A DNA stretch of 64,000 nucleotides, taken from Pseudoalteromonas luteoviolacea H33-S. Its GTDB lineage: Bacteria; Pseudomonadota; Gammaproteobacteria; Enterobacterales; Alteromonadaceae. The stretch lies in the NCBI RefSeq assembly GCF_001625695.1, contig NZ_AUXY01000069.1, forward strand, positions 52,731-116,730, written 5' to 3'. The notes under the pieces were generated by a model. The model saw nothing but the letters and a program-made list of their open reading frames with translations, did not search any database and had not been told where the DNA came from. Shown here piece after piece: positions 12,763-22,800 of this stretch (within the stretch, counting starts at the first letter, position 1; every line of letters starts with the position of its first letter). The translations under genes were made by a program, and so were the position numbers.

Positions 12763-13281
12763 GTGATTGATGCCGAAGGATTTCGTGCCAATGTGGGAAT
12801 TGTCATATGTAACAACCAAGGGCAAGTTTTTTGGGCAAGGCGCTACGGTCAGCACTCATGGCAGTTTCCCCAAGGGGGCGTGGACGAAGGTGAAACCCCT
12901 GAACAAACCATGTATAGAGAGCTTCATGAAGAAGTAGGGCTTAGGCCTGAGGACGTCGAAATTGTCGCGAGCTCAAAACATTGGTTGAGGTATAAGCTAC
13001 CTAAGAGGTTGATCCGCAAAGACTCAAGTCCAGTTTGCATTGGGCAAAAGCAGAAGTGGTTTCTACTCAAGTTAAGGTGCAAAGATGAAGAGGTAGATCT
13101 ACTCAGAACGCATCATCCAGAGTTTGATGATTGGCGTTGGGTGAGTTATTGGTACCCAGTACGTCAAGTTGTTTCGTTTAAAAGAGATGTTTATCGCCGA
13201 GTGATGAAGGAGTTTGCACCTTTTGCTATGCCTTTTAACCGAAAAGAACATAATCATAAAGATCATTGGCGAAGACGGTAA
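12763..13281 (+). CDS. rppH: RNA pyrophosphohydrolase RppH (Nudix)
   Basis: Removes pyrophosphate from 5'-triphosphorylated RNA ends, starting RNase E-dependent decay. The product is 172 residues (E. coli 176). The Nudix box GX5EX7REUXEEXGU is seen as GGVDEGE...[10 protein letters not shown]; the family blocks [26 protein letters not shown] and WRWVSYWYP follow. The start codon is GTG at 12763 (VIDAEGFR), matching the MIDDDGYR start of the E. coli protein. Followed 13 bases later by ptsP, as in E. coli. Confidence 0.95.
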   Translation: MIDAEGFRANVGIVICNNQGQVFWARRYGQHSWQFPQGGVDEGETPEQTMYRELHEEVGLRPEDVEIVASSKHWLRYKLPKRLIRKDSSPVCIGQKQKWFLLKLRCKDEEVDLLRTHHPEFDDWRWVSYWYPVRQVVSFKRDVYRRVMKEFAPFAMPFNRKEHNHKDHWRRR

Positions 13282-13294
13282 ATAGGGTATCAAA

Positions 13295-15580
13295 GTGCTA
13301 GCAACGTTAAGGTCAATAGCTCAATCGGTCTCTCAGCAAGACAACTTAAGTGACGCGTTAAACCTTTTCGTTGCAATGGTCAAAAACGCAATGCAAACAG
13401 ACTGTTGCTCGGTTTATTTTGCAGATTACAGTCAAGATAATTTTGTTTTAATGGCCAGCGATGGCCTTAATCCAGATGCGGTGGGAAAATTTCGTATTGG
13501 TTTTACTGAAGGCTTAGTTGGCCTTGTAGCTCAGCGCGAAGAAACGATTAACATTGCCCAAGCGCAAATTCACCCTCGCTTTAAGCATTCACCAGAGGTG
13601 AAAGAAGAAGGGTACAATGCCTTTTTGTCAGTGCCAATGGTCCACCAGCGAAAGGTTTTAGGGGTCATTGTTGTTCAACAAAAAAAGACCCGAGAATTCA
13701 GTAACGACGAAGAGTCTTTTCTGATTACTTTATCAGCGCAGCTCGCTTCACAACTCGCTCACGTTGAACTACAAACGTTACTTAAACAAGATGCCAGCAA
13801 TCATAAAACATCTGTATTAAAAGGCGTTGCAAGTACGCCTGGTATTGCATTGGGCAAAGCTTATATAGTGCTTCCCAAACTTGATTTCTCAAGTATTGAA
13901 TCTACTCAAAGTGACAATCTATCTGAGCAAAAAAAGCTGTTTAAGCAGGCTGTTGAGGCGACGCGTCATGAATTTCATGTTTTAGCTAACCGACTCTCTT
14001 TAACGTTACCTAAAGAGGCGTTAGCGGTATTTGAAGTATATCAACAGCTATTAGATGCACGCAGCTTAGGCCAGCAAGTAACAAAGGAAATGGAACTTGG
14101 GTGGGATGCTAAGTCGGCACTGAAACATGTGATAGAAGATTTAGTCACACAGTTTGAAGCAATGCAGGATCCTTATATCAAAGAGCGTGCTGTAGATGTA
14201 AAAGATCTAGGGCTACGGGTACTTCATCATCTTGTCAGTACTGAATCAGTCTCTAAGTCCTACCATGAGCAAACTATCTTAGTGGCTGAAACTCTGACAC
14301 CAACAATGCTAGCGCAAGTTCCTAAAGAAAACTTAGTGGGTGTGGTCAGTGTGCACGGCTCAGCGAACTCCCATGCTTCGATTTTGACTCGCGCAATGGG
14401 GATCCCTGCGATTTGGGGTATCGAAAATCTACCGCTCTTACAATTTGAAGATAAACACATCATTTTGGATGCCTATGCTGGCAAGGTATATATCTCCCCC
14501 TCTAAAGTCTTGAAAAAAGAGTATGAGGCGCTTCGGCAAAAAGAGAGTCAGTTACATGATAAGTTTGATGCTGAACATGACTTACCTCCCGTTACTCTCG
14601 ACGGTGAGCGGATCAGCTTATTGCTAAATGCTGGTCTTGATCTATCTACAGAGCACGTCAGCGCTAAATTTAGCGATGGTGTGGGTCTATATCGTACAGA
14701 GTCTTGGTTTATGCGCCGCGGACAGTTCCCATCTCAAGCTGAGCAGGAGCAATGTTATAGAGAGGTATTGTCATCATATCACCCTGAACCTGTTGTGATG
14801 AGAACACTGGATATTGGGGGTGATAAAGTCTTAGATTACTTTGATATTGAAGAAGAGAATCCATTTTTAGGTTGGCGTGGTGTTCGCATTACTTTAGACC
14901 ACCCTGAGCTTTTTCTTGATCAATTAAAAGCCATGATCAAGGCAAATGCTGGTTTAGGTAACTTACGGATCATGTTGCCAATGATCAGCCACACAGAAGA
15001 GGTTGATGACGCATTAGCGCTGTTGGAGCAAGCTTACTTTGAACTGCAAGAAGAGTGGGCAGATCAGTTTTATCAAATTGACAAACCTGAAGTCGGAGTC
15101 ATGATTGAGGTCCCCTCCAGTATATTTTTGTTACCTGAGTGGGCCAATAAAGTCGATTTTTGCTCTGTCGGAAGCAATGACCTGACTCAATACTTACTTG
15201 CAGTAGATCGAGCGAATTCACGGGTGGCTAAATTATTTGAGCCTTATCACCCCAGCGTTTTGAGGGCGTTAAATAGCATTGCAAAAGAGTGCCAGGCATT
15301 GGAGTTACCGTTTAGCTTGTGCGGCGAACTGGGTTCTGAACCTGAGGGGGCTATTTTGCTCGTCGCAATGGGGTATCGCAAGTTAAGTATGAATATATCT
15401 TCATTAAACAAAGTTAAATGGGTTCTGAGAAGGTTGAAGGTAAAGGATATGGAGGCATTGCTTGAGCAATGCTTGCGAGCATCCAGTGCAATCCAAGTAC
15501 ATCGCTATTTGAGAGACTTTATTGTTGAGCAAGGCCTAAGTGAAATTATTTATACCCAAAGCGGAGCTGATAATCTCTAA
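13295..15580 (+). CDS. ptsP: PTS-Ntr enzyme I (phosphoenolpyruvate-protein phosphotransferase PtsP)
   Basis: First phosphotransferase of the nitrogen-related PTS: PEP to EI-Ntr to NPr to EIIA-Ntr. The product is 761 residues (E. coli 748). An N-terminal GAF domain (about 17-155, the glutamine/2-oxoglutarate sensor) precedes the EI N-domain with active His360 (GSANSHASILTRAMG), then the PEP-binding TIM barrel (GVGLYRTESWFM, MRTLDIGGDK, GSNDLTQY, CGELGSEP). GTG start at 13295. Forms an operon with rppH and usually precedes lgt. Confidence 0.95.
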   Translation: MLATLRSIAQSVSQQDNLSDALNLFVAMVKNAMQTDCCSVYFADYSQDNFVLMASDGLNPDAVGKFRIGFTEGLVGLVAQREETINIAQAQIHPRFKHSPEVKEEGYNAFLSVPMVHQRKVLGVIVVQQKKTREFSNDEESFLITLSAQLASQLAHVELQTLLKQDASNHKTSVLKGVASTPGIALGKAYIVLPKLDFSSIESTQSDNLSEQKKLFKQAVEATRHEFHVLANRLSLTLPKEALAVFEVYQQLLDARSLGQQVTKEMELGWDAKSALKHVIEDLVTQFEAMQDPYIKERAVDVKDLGLRVLHHLVSTESVSKSYHEQTILVAETLTPTMLAQVPKENLVGVVSVHGSANSHASILTRAMGIPAIWGIENLPLLQFEDKHIILDAYAGKVYISPSKVLKKEYEALRQKESQLHDKFDAEHDLPPVTLDGERISLLLNAGLDLSTEHVSAKFSDGVGLYRTESWFMRRGQFPSQAEQEQCYREVLSSYHPEPVVMRTLDIGGDKVLDYFDIEEENPFLGWRGVRITLDHPELFLDQLKAMIKANAGLGNLRIMLPMISHTEEVDDALALLEQAYFELQEEWADQFYQIDKPEVGVMIEVPSSIFLLPEWANKVDFCSVGSNDLTQYLLAVDRANSRVAKLFEPYHPSVLRALNSIAKECQALELPFSLCGELGSEPEGAILLVAMGYRKLSMNISSLNKVKWVLRRLKVKDMEALLEQCLRASSAIQVHRYLRDFIVEQGLSEIIYTQSGADNL

Positions 15581-16051
15581 CTTGTCACGATAGTTATTCA
15601 CGCTCAGACTATAACTTATCATGTTATATTCGTTTATTTATTGCCAATCACTGCCTATCGGTAAGCTCAACTCAATACCCTTTGGAAAGGATGTGATATT
15701 TGATGAAAGTAATCACTTACATATTTTTTACCAGCGACCGCTTTGAAAGTAGATATGGCATGCACTATTACTAACCCCAGCGATATTGATATTCTAAAAG
15801 ATTTAATTTAAAGGCGAGGTGTGTGGCTTACTGTTGTCAAAATGTCCCGTAGTGAAAAGTTAACTTTTAATAAGAGGCTCTTAAGGTATGTTTACTTAAC
15901 TGATTTATTTGGTATGGTACTGACTTCTGGGCTTTGAACATGACGGAGTGTGAAAGCCACACATAATTGACCAGTAGAAACAATTAAAAAGGTGTTTGTG
16001 TTCATCTTGCGTATGTATACAAGCAAAACGTTATTTTAATGAGGGAAAGCG
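15581..16051. other. 471-bp intergenic region before lgt
   Basis: A+T rich, with no convincing gene. A 23-codon ORF (start about 15703) lacks any recognisable content. A short inverted repeat (GTGTG...CACAC) occurs near 15948-15962. The region presumably carries the lgt promoter; the lgt ATG has a GAGGG ribosome-binding site at about 16040. Confidence 0.5.
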
Positions 16052-16846
16052 ATGGCTTTGCAGTTTCCGGAAATCGATCCGATTATTTTTTCAGTCGGGC
16101 CTTTAAGTGTCCGTTGGTACGGCCTTATGTACTTAATAGGCTTTGCATTTGCAATGTGGTGGGCAAATAAAGAAGCGGAAAAGCCCAATTCGGGATGGAC
16201 CAAAGACCAAGTCAGTGATCTGCTTTTTTACGGTATGCTGGGAGTTATCTTAGGCGGCCGCGTTGGTTATGTGTTGTTTTATAATTTCTCTGCCTTTTTA
16301 TCCGATCCGCTTATGCTATTTAAAGTATGGGAAGGAGGGATGTCTTTCCATGGTGGCGCATTAGGTGTAATAACTGCAATTTTCATTTTTGCATGGCGCA
16401 CCAATAAATCCCCTTTGACAGTGGGAGACTTTGTTGTGCCTATGGTACCTGTCGGGCTGTTAGCCGGTCGAATTGGAAACTTTATAAATGGCGAGCTTTG
16501 GGGCCGTCAAACGGATGTGCCATGGGCGTTTATATTCCCGTCAGGTGGTAATGTACCAAGACATCCGTCTCAATTGTATGAAGCCTTATTTGAAGGGCTG
16601 GTCTTATTTTTGATTTTAGTTTGGTATCGTAAGCAGCCTCGTCCAGCTGGCAGCATCGCAGGCCTGTTCTTGTTGGGTTATGGTACATTTAGGTTTGCGA
16701 TTGAATACTTCCGTGAACCAGATTCGCATATTGGCTTGTATGCAGGTGTGATTTCTCAAGGCCAAATCTTATCACTACCTATGATCATAGGTGGTCTCGG
16801 TTTGATGGTGTGGGCACACCGACGTGAAGCGACAAAAACAGCATAG
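16052..16846 (+). CDS. lgt: Phosphatidylglycerol--prolipoprotein diacylglyceryl transferase
   Basis: Inner-membrane enzyme that moves diacylglyceryl from phosphatidylglycerol to the lipobox cysteine of prolipoproteins. It is 264 residues with about seven hydrophobic segments. Motifs: the Lgt signature [13 protein letters not shown], the essential-region HPSQLYEAL, and FHGGALG. It follows ptsP as in many relatives, but the usual next gene, thyA, has been displaced by about 6.6 kb. Several lipoproteins in this window (FlgO family, FlgP) are its likely substrates. Confidence 0.95.
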   Translation: MALQFPEIDPIIFSVGPLSVRWYGLMYLIGFAFAMWWANKEAEKPNSGWTKDQVSDLLFYGMLGVILGGRVGYVLFYNFSAFLSDPLMLFKVWEGGMSFHGGALGVITAIFIFAWRTNKSPLTVGDFVVPMVPVGLLAGRIGNFINGELWGRQTDVPWAFIFPSGGNVPRHPSQLYEALFEGLVLFLILVWYRKQPRPAGSIAGLFLLGYGTFRFAIEYFREPDSHIGLYAGVISQGQILSLPMIIGGLGLMVWAHRREATKTA

Positions 16847-16855
16847 CTTAATTGG

Positions 16856-16887
16856 GTGTTTAGCGAAGCAGCTTCTTCGCTAAACAC
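16856..16887. terminator. Long hairpin after lgt (possible terminator)
   Basis: A perfect 13-base inverted repeat, GTGTTTAGCGAAG/CTTCGCTAAACAC, with a 6-base loop, 10 bases after the lgt stop. No T run follows, so it could be an imperfect terminator or an mRNA 3'-end stabiliser. Confidence 0.5.
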
Positions 16888-16910
16888 AAACAGCAATTTA
16901 TTAATGGTCA

Positions 16911-16944
16911 ATTTAGCGTTATAGTAATAGTAATTACGCTAAAT
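16911..16944. promoter_or_regulatory. Inverted repeat at the start of the copper cassette (candidate operator)
   Basis: ATTTAGCGT (16911-16919) and ACGCTAAAT (16936-16944) are perfect inverted repeats separated by 16 bases. The right arm overlaps the ATG of the first gene of the metal cassette. Placement suggests an operator for a metal-responsive repressor or activator, but no regulator gene is adjacent. Confidence 0.4.
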
Positions 16945-17371
16945 GAAGTTGAAACACTTGAATTACTCATCCGCATCAAAAAAAACATACAGTGCCTTGC
17001 AGCTTTTGCTCGTTGCTATTGTGTTTGTGATGTCTGTGTTTCAGCCGGTTGCGCAAGCAGAGATGATCTGTGATCACGATATGCCAGGGGCAAAAGCTGC
17101 GATGTCTATGCATTTGCCTAGCCATGATGCCTCTGATAACCACCATCAGTACAGTACTATGAATCATTCTATGCCATCTCACCACGAGATGGATTGCTGT
17201 GAAACCGAGTGTGCATGTCCAACAAGCTTATGTGCGCCATTTTCTCTTTTTATGAGTGAGTCTTCCGTATTTACCACGTTTAAACAGGTAACAGAAAAGC
17301 CTTTATCTGCCTATTCTGGTTCACCTAACCAGTTAATAAATACTGTCTACAAGCCCCCCATTCTGGCCTAA
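16943..17371 (+). CDS. Secreted His/Met/Cys-rich putative copper-binding protein
   Basis: 142 residues with a signal-peptide-like N terminus (hydrophobic stretch about 18-36, ending VAQAEM). The mature part is rich in possible metal ligands: HDMPG, repeated HHxxSTMNHSMPSHHEMD, and a CCETECAC cluster near residue 90. I recognise no named family; composition and position just before a DUF411 gene and a CusBA pair point to periplasmic copper binding. A divergent, similarly ligand-rich small protein often starts such cassettes in marine gammaproteobacteria (inference). Moderate confidence as a gene, lower for function. Confidence 0.7.
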   Translation: MKLKHLNYSSASKKTYSALQLLLVAIVFVMSVFQPVAQAEMICDHDMPGAKAAMSMHLPSHDASDNHHQYSTMNHSMPSHHEMDCCETECACPTSLCAPFSLFMSESSVFTTFKQVTEKPLSAYSGSPNQLINTVYKPPILA

Positions 17372-17498
17372 CTCTAGGGTTATTGTGCCCAAAAAATAGT
17401 TTTTTAATATTCAGCCATCCAGCTGTATCGCGTTTTATGGTGCAAAAAGTATTTTCAATTACTTTTGAAACATCAGAGATGGCATTTTTCAAATAAAA

Positions 17499-17999
17499 AT
17501 GAGTTCCAGAATGTTTAAATTTAAGTTTGTCACGTATGTGTTATTCATCGTTGCTATATGTAACTTTCATAATTTAGCTCAAGCACAACAAGTTGTTGAG
17601 CAGCCAAAGCTCAAGGTATACAAAACACCAACATGTGGGTGTTGTGTTAAATGGTTAAGTCACTTATCTCAACAAGGTATCACCCATCAAGTATATGATT
17701 TGCAGGATTTAGGTAATGTGAAAAGTCAATTAAACATTAAGCCGCGTTATCAGTCTTGCCATACTGGTGTGAGTGACGGTGGTTATGTGTTTGAGGGCCA
17801 TGTGCCTGCGAAATTCATCAAGCAATTTTTAGCTACACCGGTGAAAGGGGCGATCGGTTTATCTGTGCCAGCTATGCCACTTGGCTCCCCAGGCATGGAA
17901 GTCGGTCAGCGTTTTCACCCATATCAAGTATTGGTGTTGATGGCTGACGGCAGCAGCCAAGTATTTGCTGAAATTAGTAAATATGAGGAGCAATTTTAA
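17499..17999 (+). CDS. DUF411 family periplasmic metal-binding protein
   Basis: 166 residues. After a signal peptide (ending LAQAQ), the DUF411 core follows: VYKTPTCGCC near residue 50, then the conserved CHTG and the VFEGHVPA and GLSVPAMPLGSPGME blocks. Family members sit in copper-resistance cassettes and have a thioredoxin-like CGCC site, thought to bind metal. The ATG at 17499 reads MSSRMF. Its stop (TAA 17997-17999) overlaps the ATG of the next small ORF, so translation may be coupled. Confidence 0.85.
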   Translation: MSSRMFKFKFVTYVLFIVAICNFHNLAQAQQVVEQPKLKVYKTPTCGCCVKWLSHLSQQGITHQVYDLQDLGNVKSQLNIKPRYQSCHTGVSDGGYVFEGHVPAKFIKQFLATPVKGAIGLSVPAMPLGSPGMEVGQRFHPYQVLVLMADGSSQVFAEISKYEEQF

Positions 18000-18094
18000 T
18001 GCGGATTTTAATTGTTCAATTAATGACTGCTGGTGTATTCAATAATTTTCAGCCAGATGAAGTAATGCCTATGATGGATTGGGGGAAAATATGA
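17999..18094 (+). CDS. 31-residue small ORF bridging the DUF411 and cusB genes
   Basis: Starts at an ATG overlapping the DUF411 stop (TAATG) and ends in a TGA overlapping the cusB start (ATGA). A good GAGGAG ribosome-binding site lies 8-9 bases upstream. The peptide has a hydrophobic N terminus (MRILIVQLM) and a Met-rich C-terminal part (EVMPMMDWGK). I know no homologous family. The double stop/start overlap argues for translation, at least as a coupling leader; a product with a function is unproven. Confidence 0.45.
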   Translation: MRILIVQLMTAGVFNNFQPDEVMPMMDWGKI

Positions 18095-19818
18095 TGAGTG
18101 CGCCAGTTGTAAAAATAGTAATCGCTATGACAGTGGGTATGGTGATTGGCGCAGGTGTTGTCACATTGCTCGATAGTCAGCATACGATGGTCGATACCCA
18201 AAAAAGCGCTGCTGATGAAAAAAAGCCGCTTTACTGGGTTGCGCCAATGGATGCGAATTATCGACGTGACCAGCCAGGCAAATCGCCAATGGGTATGGAT
18301 CTTGTTCCCGTTTATGAAGAGTCTCAAGGCGAGGACAAGTTTGGCCCTGGGGTGGTAAAAATCTCTCCCCATGTGGTCAATAATCTTGGGGTTAGAACGG
18401 CCAAAGTGACATTAGGCGCATTGCAACAAGACATTAATACTGTGGGTTATGTGCAGTATGATGAACATAGATTAGTTCACATTCACCCTCGTGTAGATGG
18501 TTGGGTAGACAACCTATATGTGAAGGCTGTAGGTGATGAGGTTGAACAAGGGCAGGCCCTTTATGATTTGTACTCACCTGAGTTAGTTAATGCACAAAAA
18601 GAGATGTTGGTCGCGTTGAATCAGGCTGATCAACAATTGATTGAGGCAGCCACGAAGCGGTTACGCGCGTTAAAAATGTCGACCGATTTTATTGAACAGT
18701 TGATAAAAACCAAGCAAGTCCGCCAAACAGTCACCTTTTATACACCACAATCTGGTGTCGTTAAAAACCTGAAGATCCGTGAAGGTTATTATGTTCAGCC
18801 TGGTACGACGATGATGAGCATAGGTCAGCTTGATCATGTTTGGGTGGAGGTTGAAGTATTTGGACGCGAAGCAAGTCTTATCAAAGTCGGGCTGCCCGTT
18901 GAAATGACGTTAGATTATTTACCGAATAGGTCGTGGCAAGGGCTGGTCGATTATGTATACCCTAGTTTGGAGGCGTCAAATCGTACCTTGCGTGTGCGGC
19001 TCAAATTTACGAATACTGATAAAGCCCTCAAACCCAATATGTTTGCTCGAGTAAAGATTAAGTCAGAAAGCACTCAAAATACACTGTTGGTACCAAAAGA
19101 ATCCGTTATTAGAACCGGCGCTCAAAATCGAGTGGTATTAGCATTGGGAGAGGGACAATTTAAGTCGGTTGCAGTTGAAATTGGTCGCATTGATGAAACG
19201 CATATTGAAATTATATCAGGGCTAAATGAAGACGAGACGGTGGTGACGTCTGCCCAGTTTTTGATTGATTCAGAGTCGAGTAAAAGCTCTGATTTTAAGC
19301 GTATGACGTTCGATGACAAACCAAAATCAGTGTGGATGCAAGGAGAAGTGCATAGCGTAACAGAGCAAAGCAGACAGATAAATGTGACACATGGACCTGT
19401 TGATGCATGGAATTGGCCAGAGATGACGATGGATTTTGATGTTGGGCAAGAGGTTGATCTCGATGCATTAAAAGCGGGTCAAACACTGCACTTTGAGGTG
19501 ACACAGCTTGGATCTGGCAGTTATCAGGTGACAGGCATACACATTATGGCTGAGCCGCACATTCCTATGGCGACTGTCAAAGGCGTAATTAATCATGTTT
19601 CTCACCAAGATCGCACGGTAAACATCAGTCGCGAGGCGATTGAGAAGTGGAACAGAGCTGCTGCAACTATGGACTTTGTGGTGGACGAGTCACTGCCTCT
19701 TGCAGATTTTAAAGTTGCTCAGGAAATTACGTTTACTTTTGAAGTCAGAGACGATTTAGTCATCGTGGACATAAAAGACGTTAACAGCGGTGAGCATAAT
19801 GCTCATGCAGGCCATTGA
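18091..19818 (+). CDS. cusB: CusB-type RND efflux adaptor with two C-terminal CusF domains
   Basis: Periplasmic membrane-fusion protein of a Cu(I)/Ag(I) tripartite efflux pump. Start taken at ATG 18091 (an ATG at 18094 is equally possible; GGGGGA precedes). An N-terminal anchor helix is followed by a heavy-metal-binding domain (YWVAPMD...GMDLVPVY, about residues 46-75), the barrel-sandwich/hairpin/beta-barrel adaptor region (about 95-400), then two CusF-like OB folds (about 413-488 and 493-566). The first keeps the CusF ligands (His, NWPEMTM); the second has lost His, Trp and one Met (REAI, NRAAATM). Usual CusB proteins lack a CusF tail or carry one. Upstream of cusA. Confidence 0.9.
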   Translation: MMSAPVVKIVIAMTVGMVIGAGVVTLLDSQHTMVDTQKSAADEKKPLYWVAPMDANYRRDQPGKSPMGMDLVPVYEESQGEDKFGPGVVKISPHVVNNLGVRTAKVTLGALQQDINTVGYVQYDEHRLVHIHPRVDGWVDNLYVKAVGDEVEQGQALYDLYSPELVNAQKEMLVALNQADQQLIEAATKRLRALKMSTDFIEQLIKTKQVRQTVTFYTPQSGVVKNLKIREGYYVQPGTTMMSIGQLDHVWVEVEVFGREASLIKVGLPVEMTLDYLPNRSWQGLVDYVYPSLEASNRTLRVRLKFTNTDKALKPNMFARVKIKSESTQNTLLVPKESVIRTGAQNRVVLALGEGQFKSVAVEIGRIDETHIEIISGLNEDETVVTSAQFLIDSESSKSSDFKRMTFDDKPKSVWMQGEVHSVTEQSRQINVTHGPVDAWNWPEMTMDFDVGQEVDLDALKAGQTLHFEVTQLGSGSYQVTGIHIMAEPHIPMATVKGVINHVSHQDRTVNISREAIEKWNRAAATMDFVVDESLPLADFKVAQEITFTFEVRDDLVIVDIKDVNSGEHNAHAGH

Positions 19819-19830
19819 TAGGAGTTCGAT

Positions 19831-22800
19831 GTGATTGAATCAATTATCAAGTGGTCGGTGAGCAATCGGTTTTTGGTACTGTTACTGACGATTATTTTAA
19901 CTTTTGGCGGCTTGTATTCATTGAAGCAAACGCCAGTGGATGCCATTCCCGATTTATCAGATGTACAGGTGATTATAAAAACAAGTTATCCGGGACAAGC
20001 GCCACAAGTGGTGCAAGATCAAGTCACTTTTCCCTTGAGTACCGCTATGCTGTCAGTGCCTGGCGCAAAAACGGTGCGCGGTTTTTCGTTTTTTGGAGAC
20101 TCTTATGTCTACATTATTTTTGAGGATGATACAGATATGTACTGGGCACGCAGCCGCGTGCTTGAGTATTTGAATCAGGCTGCCAGTGACTTACCTAGTT
20201 CTGCAAAGCCGCAGCTTGGACCGGACGCTACTGGCGTAGGTTGGATTTATATCTATGCATTGACAGATAAAACGGGTCGCCATGACCTGAGTCAGCTACG
20301 AAGCCTTCAAGATTGGTTTTTAAAGTATGAATTACAGACGGTATCCGGCGTGTCAGAAGTGGCTACCGTCGGGGGCATGGTTAAGCAGTATCAAGTAGAA
20401 GTTGATCCTGACAAACTCAGAGCTTATGGCATTCCTTTAAGCTTGATTGAAATTGCTTTGCAGCAAGGCAATCAAGAAATGGGCGCCTCAGTAATTGAAA
20501 TGGCTGAAGCTGAATATATGGTAACGGCAACAGGTTACATAAATAAGCTTTCTGATATTGCCCAGATCCCGCTTGGGGTGAGTGAAAATGGTGTGCCTTT
20601 GACCATTGCAAACGTGGCTGATGTGCGTTTGGGACCGCAAATGCGCCGTGGTATCGCTGAACTTAATGGCGAAGGGGAAGTGGTTGGCGGTATTGTGGTG
20701 ATGCGTTCCGGTGAAAATGCGCAGGCGACTATTGAAGGGGTAAAGGAAAAGCTTGCTTCTTTGAAGGGATCTTTACCTGAAGGCGTTGAGGTTGTGCCTG
20801 TATATGACCGCGCTCAGTTAATCGAAGCTGCAGTGGATAACTTATGGCAAAAGCTAGCAGAAGAACTGTTCGTCGTGGCTGTGATCTGTGTTGTGTTTTT
20901 ATTTCACTTAAGGTCTTCGGTGGTCGCCGTAGTTTCATTACCACTTGGCATTTTAGCCTCATTCATCATCATGCACTTGCAAGGTATTAACGCCAATATC
21001 ATGTCGTTAGGCGGTATTGCAATAGCCATTGGCGCGATGACAGATGGGGCGATTGTGATGATTGAAAATATGCATAAGCATATGGAAAAAACGCCGCTGA
21101 CGGATGAAAATCGCTGGGAAATTGTGACTAAAGCCGCTTGTGAAGTCGGGCCTGCATTATTTTTTAGCCTCCTTATCATCACTGTATCATTTTTACCTGT
21201 GTTTATTCTAGAAGCGCAAGAAGGCAGGATGTTTGAACCTCTTGCTTACACTAAAACTTATGCCATGGCAGCATCCGCCGGTTTAGCCATTACTTTGGTG
21301 CCTGTATTGATGGGGTACTTTATTCGTGGCAAGGTGATATCCGAGAAGAAAAACCCGTTAAACAGAGTTTTAACGGTAGTGTATATGCCTGTATTAAAGC
21401 AAGTAATGCGTTTTCCTAAAAGCACGATTATATTGGCTGTACTCATTACAGTTGCTGGGTTTTATCCGGTCAATAAGATTGGTAGTGAATTTATGCCGCC
21501 ACTGGATGAAGGCGACTTGATGTACATGCCTACTACGTATCCCGGTATTTCTATTGCCAAAGCCCGCGAGCTCTTACAGCAAACTGATAAGTTAATCCGT
21601 ACTGTGCCTGAGGTTAACAATGTATTTGGCAAGGTGGGGCGTGCAGAAACGGCAACCGATCCAGCGCCATTGACTATGATTGAGACCTTCATTCAATTAA
21701 AACCAAAATCTCAATGGCGAGAGGGGGTTACAACAGAAAGCTTAAAGGCAGAATTGAATAGTTTGGTTAAATTCCCCGGCTTAACGAATGCTTGGGTCAT
21801 GCCGATAAAAACACGTATAGATATGTTAGCAACGGGGATCAAAACGCCTGTGGGTATTAAGGTGGCAGGTCCTGATTTGGGCGTTATTCAAGAGATCGGC
21901 CAGCAAATTGAGGCAATTTTACCTGCACTTGAGGGAACCGCTTCCGTTTACTCTGAGCGCGTTGCTGGGGGTCGTTATATTAAAGTCGACATTTCTCGCA
22001 TACAGGCCAGTCGCTTTGGGCTCAATATTTCTGATATTCAGCAGGTCGTGGCTAGCGCCATAGGTGGAGCAACTGTTACCCAAACTATAGAAGGTCAAGA
22101 GCGATATCCAGTGAATATTCGCTACCCTCAATACCATAGAGACTCACCAGAGTCATTGGCCAAGTTGCCTATGGTGACACCATCAGGCGCTCAAATCACC
22201 CTGGGAGATGTTGCTAGTATTTATATTGATACGGGACCGGCTAGCATCAAAAGTGAAAATGCGCGGCTCAATGGTTGGACTTATATTGATATCGAGGGTG
22301 TTGATATCGGTTCTTATGTGAACAATGCGCGCGCTTTCTTAGAGCAAGAGTTAGACTTACCAACCGGGTATTCCCTTTCTTGGGCTGGTCAATATGAATA
22401 TATGCAAAGAGCGCAAGAGAAATTATCTTATGTGTTGCCTTTAACGTTGGCAATCATTGTCATATTGCTATATCTGAATTTCAGAGCCATGACTGAAGTT
22501 TTGATGATTATGGTGACACTGCCAATGGCTATGATTGGTGGGATCTGGTTGATGTACTTTGAAGGCTTTAACTTTTCTGTGGCTGTTGGCGTTGGGTTTA
22601 TAGCGTTAGCAGGTGTCGCGGTGGAGATTGGGGTGATTATGCTGGTGTATTTAAACCAAGCTCTCCAGTCTCTTAAAGAGCGCGCTTCGCAGACAGGCGC
22701 TTCAATTTCGCTAGAAGAGTATCAAAATGCGCTGTTACATGGCGCTGGCCTTAGAGTGAGGCCCGTTATGATGACAGTGACGACCATTATTGTCGGGTTA

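Noticed and set aside
15703..15774. 23-codon ORF in the ptsP-lgt gap
   Set aside because: No convincing content or context; the gap is large and A+T rich so short ORFs are expected.
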